Source of the DNA: Sulfurimonas sp.
GTDB taxonomy: Bacteria; Campylobacterota; Campylobacteria; Campylobacterales; Sulfurimonadaceae
Direction of reading: 5' to 3'
DNA length: 6,111 nt
NCBI GenBank assembly: GCA_022712775.1
Contig: JAFLJZ010000222.1
Location: 1 to 6,111 of the forward strand
Shown here: positions 5,959-6,111 of the stretch, one piece after another
How positions within the stretch are numbered: position 1 is the first letter of the stretch
Layout: each line of letters begins with the position of its first letter
Translations under genes and position numbers: made by a program
Notes under the pieces: generated by a model
Databases searched by the model: none
What the model was told of the DNA's origin: nothing
The model's input: the letters and a program-made list of their open reading frames with translations, nothing else

Positions 5959-6111
5959 GTGTCAAAAAATAATAATGAAATAAGTACAGAAGGCTTGACT
6001 TTTCTAGAAGATGGTGAAGTCTTATATAATGATCTTTACCTTTTATCTGAGACTGATGAAAAAGGTATAGTGGAGTATGCGAGTGATTCTTTTCTTAAAA
6101 TAGCGAATATG
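5959..6111 (+). CDS. PAS-domain sensor protein, 3'-partial
   Basis: Fifty-one codons, without a stop, from a GTG start to the window edge. The first 20 residues are polar and without a signal peptide. From about residue 27 the chain reads LLSETDEKGIVEYASDSFLKIANM, which matches the opening of a PAS domain (beta strand, the D-x-x-G-x-I-x-Y turn, then the first helix) as found in cytoplasmic energy-taxis sensors such as Aer and CetB. Such proteins bind FAD or haem and pass a redox signal to the chemotaxis machinery, but what follows the PAS domain is outside the window. It could equally be a PAS histidine kinase, a diguanylate cyclase or a methyl-accepting protein. It lies downstream of the rpsO terminator and is probably transcribed on its own. 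Confidence 0.75.
   Translation, partial: MSKNNNEISTEGLTFLEDGEVLYNDLYLLSETDEKGIVEYASDSFLKIANM

Overview
The window looks like chromosomal DNA from a free-living member of the Campylobacterota (Sulfurimonas/Sulfurovum/Arcobacter type). This is an inference from three things: low GC with A/T-rich codons, a FlhA that strongly resembles the Helicobacter/Campylobacter form as I remember it, and the local order rrf2-flhA divergent from rpsO, which I recall from Campylobacter. No database search was possible.

Layout. (1) 1-1334, plus strand: the 3' part of a periplasmic N-acetylmuramoyl-L-alanine amidase (AMIN plus Amidase_3); its start lies before the window. (2) 1331-5019, minus strand: a probable operon read as rrf2 (Fe-S-type Rrf2 regulator), then flhA (flagellar export gate), then a DHH-family phosphoesterase. 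rrf2 and flhA are 3 nt apart, and flhA starts with TTG. The phosphoesterase converges on the amidase, and the two stop codons overlap in a shared CTAA. (3) 5020-5468: the divergent intergenic region. It has a near-consensus promoter pointing at rpsO, followed by an elaborate inverted-repeat element (about 5160-5426). (4) 5469-5744: rpsO (ribosomal protein S15), with a strong Shine-Dalgarno site and an intrinsic terminator. (5) 5816-5823: an isolated C8 tract. (6) 5959 to the window end: a GTG-started PAS-domain protein, cut off by the window edge and possibly an energy-taxis or other signal-transduction sensor.

The coding genes are ordinary housekeeping, flagellar and cell-wall genes. The unusual part is the 265-267 bp element between the rpsO promoter and the rpsO ribosome binding site. 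A perfect 32-bp inverted repeat encloses two flush hairpin arms and a small CCC-TTT-GGG hairpin, so that every base falls in one arm of a four-way cruciform. Both arms contain the same CAAGGCGAA ... TTCAACGNAG module in opposite orientation, and each has a 14-bp perfect palindrome at or next to its centre. TTA flanks both ends. I read it as a non-coding mobile element of MITE type inserted in the rpsO leader. The alternatives are an invertible segment or a structured leader RNA; S15 is known to regulate its own mRNA through leader structures in other bacteria.
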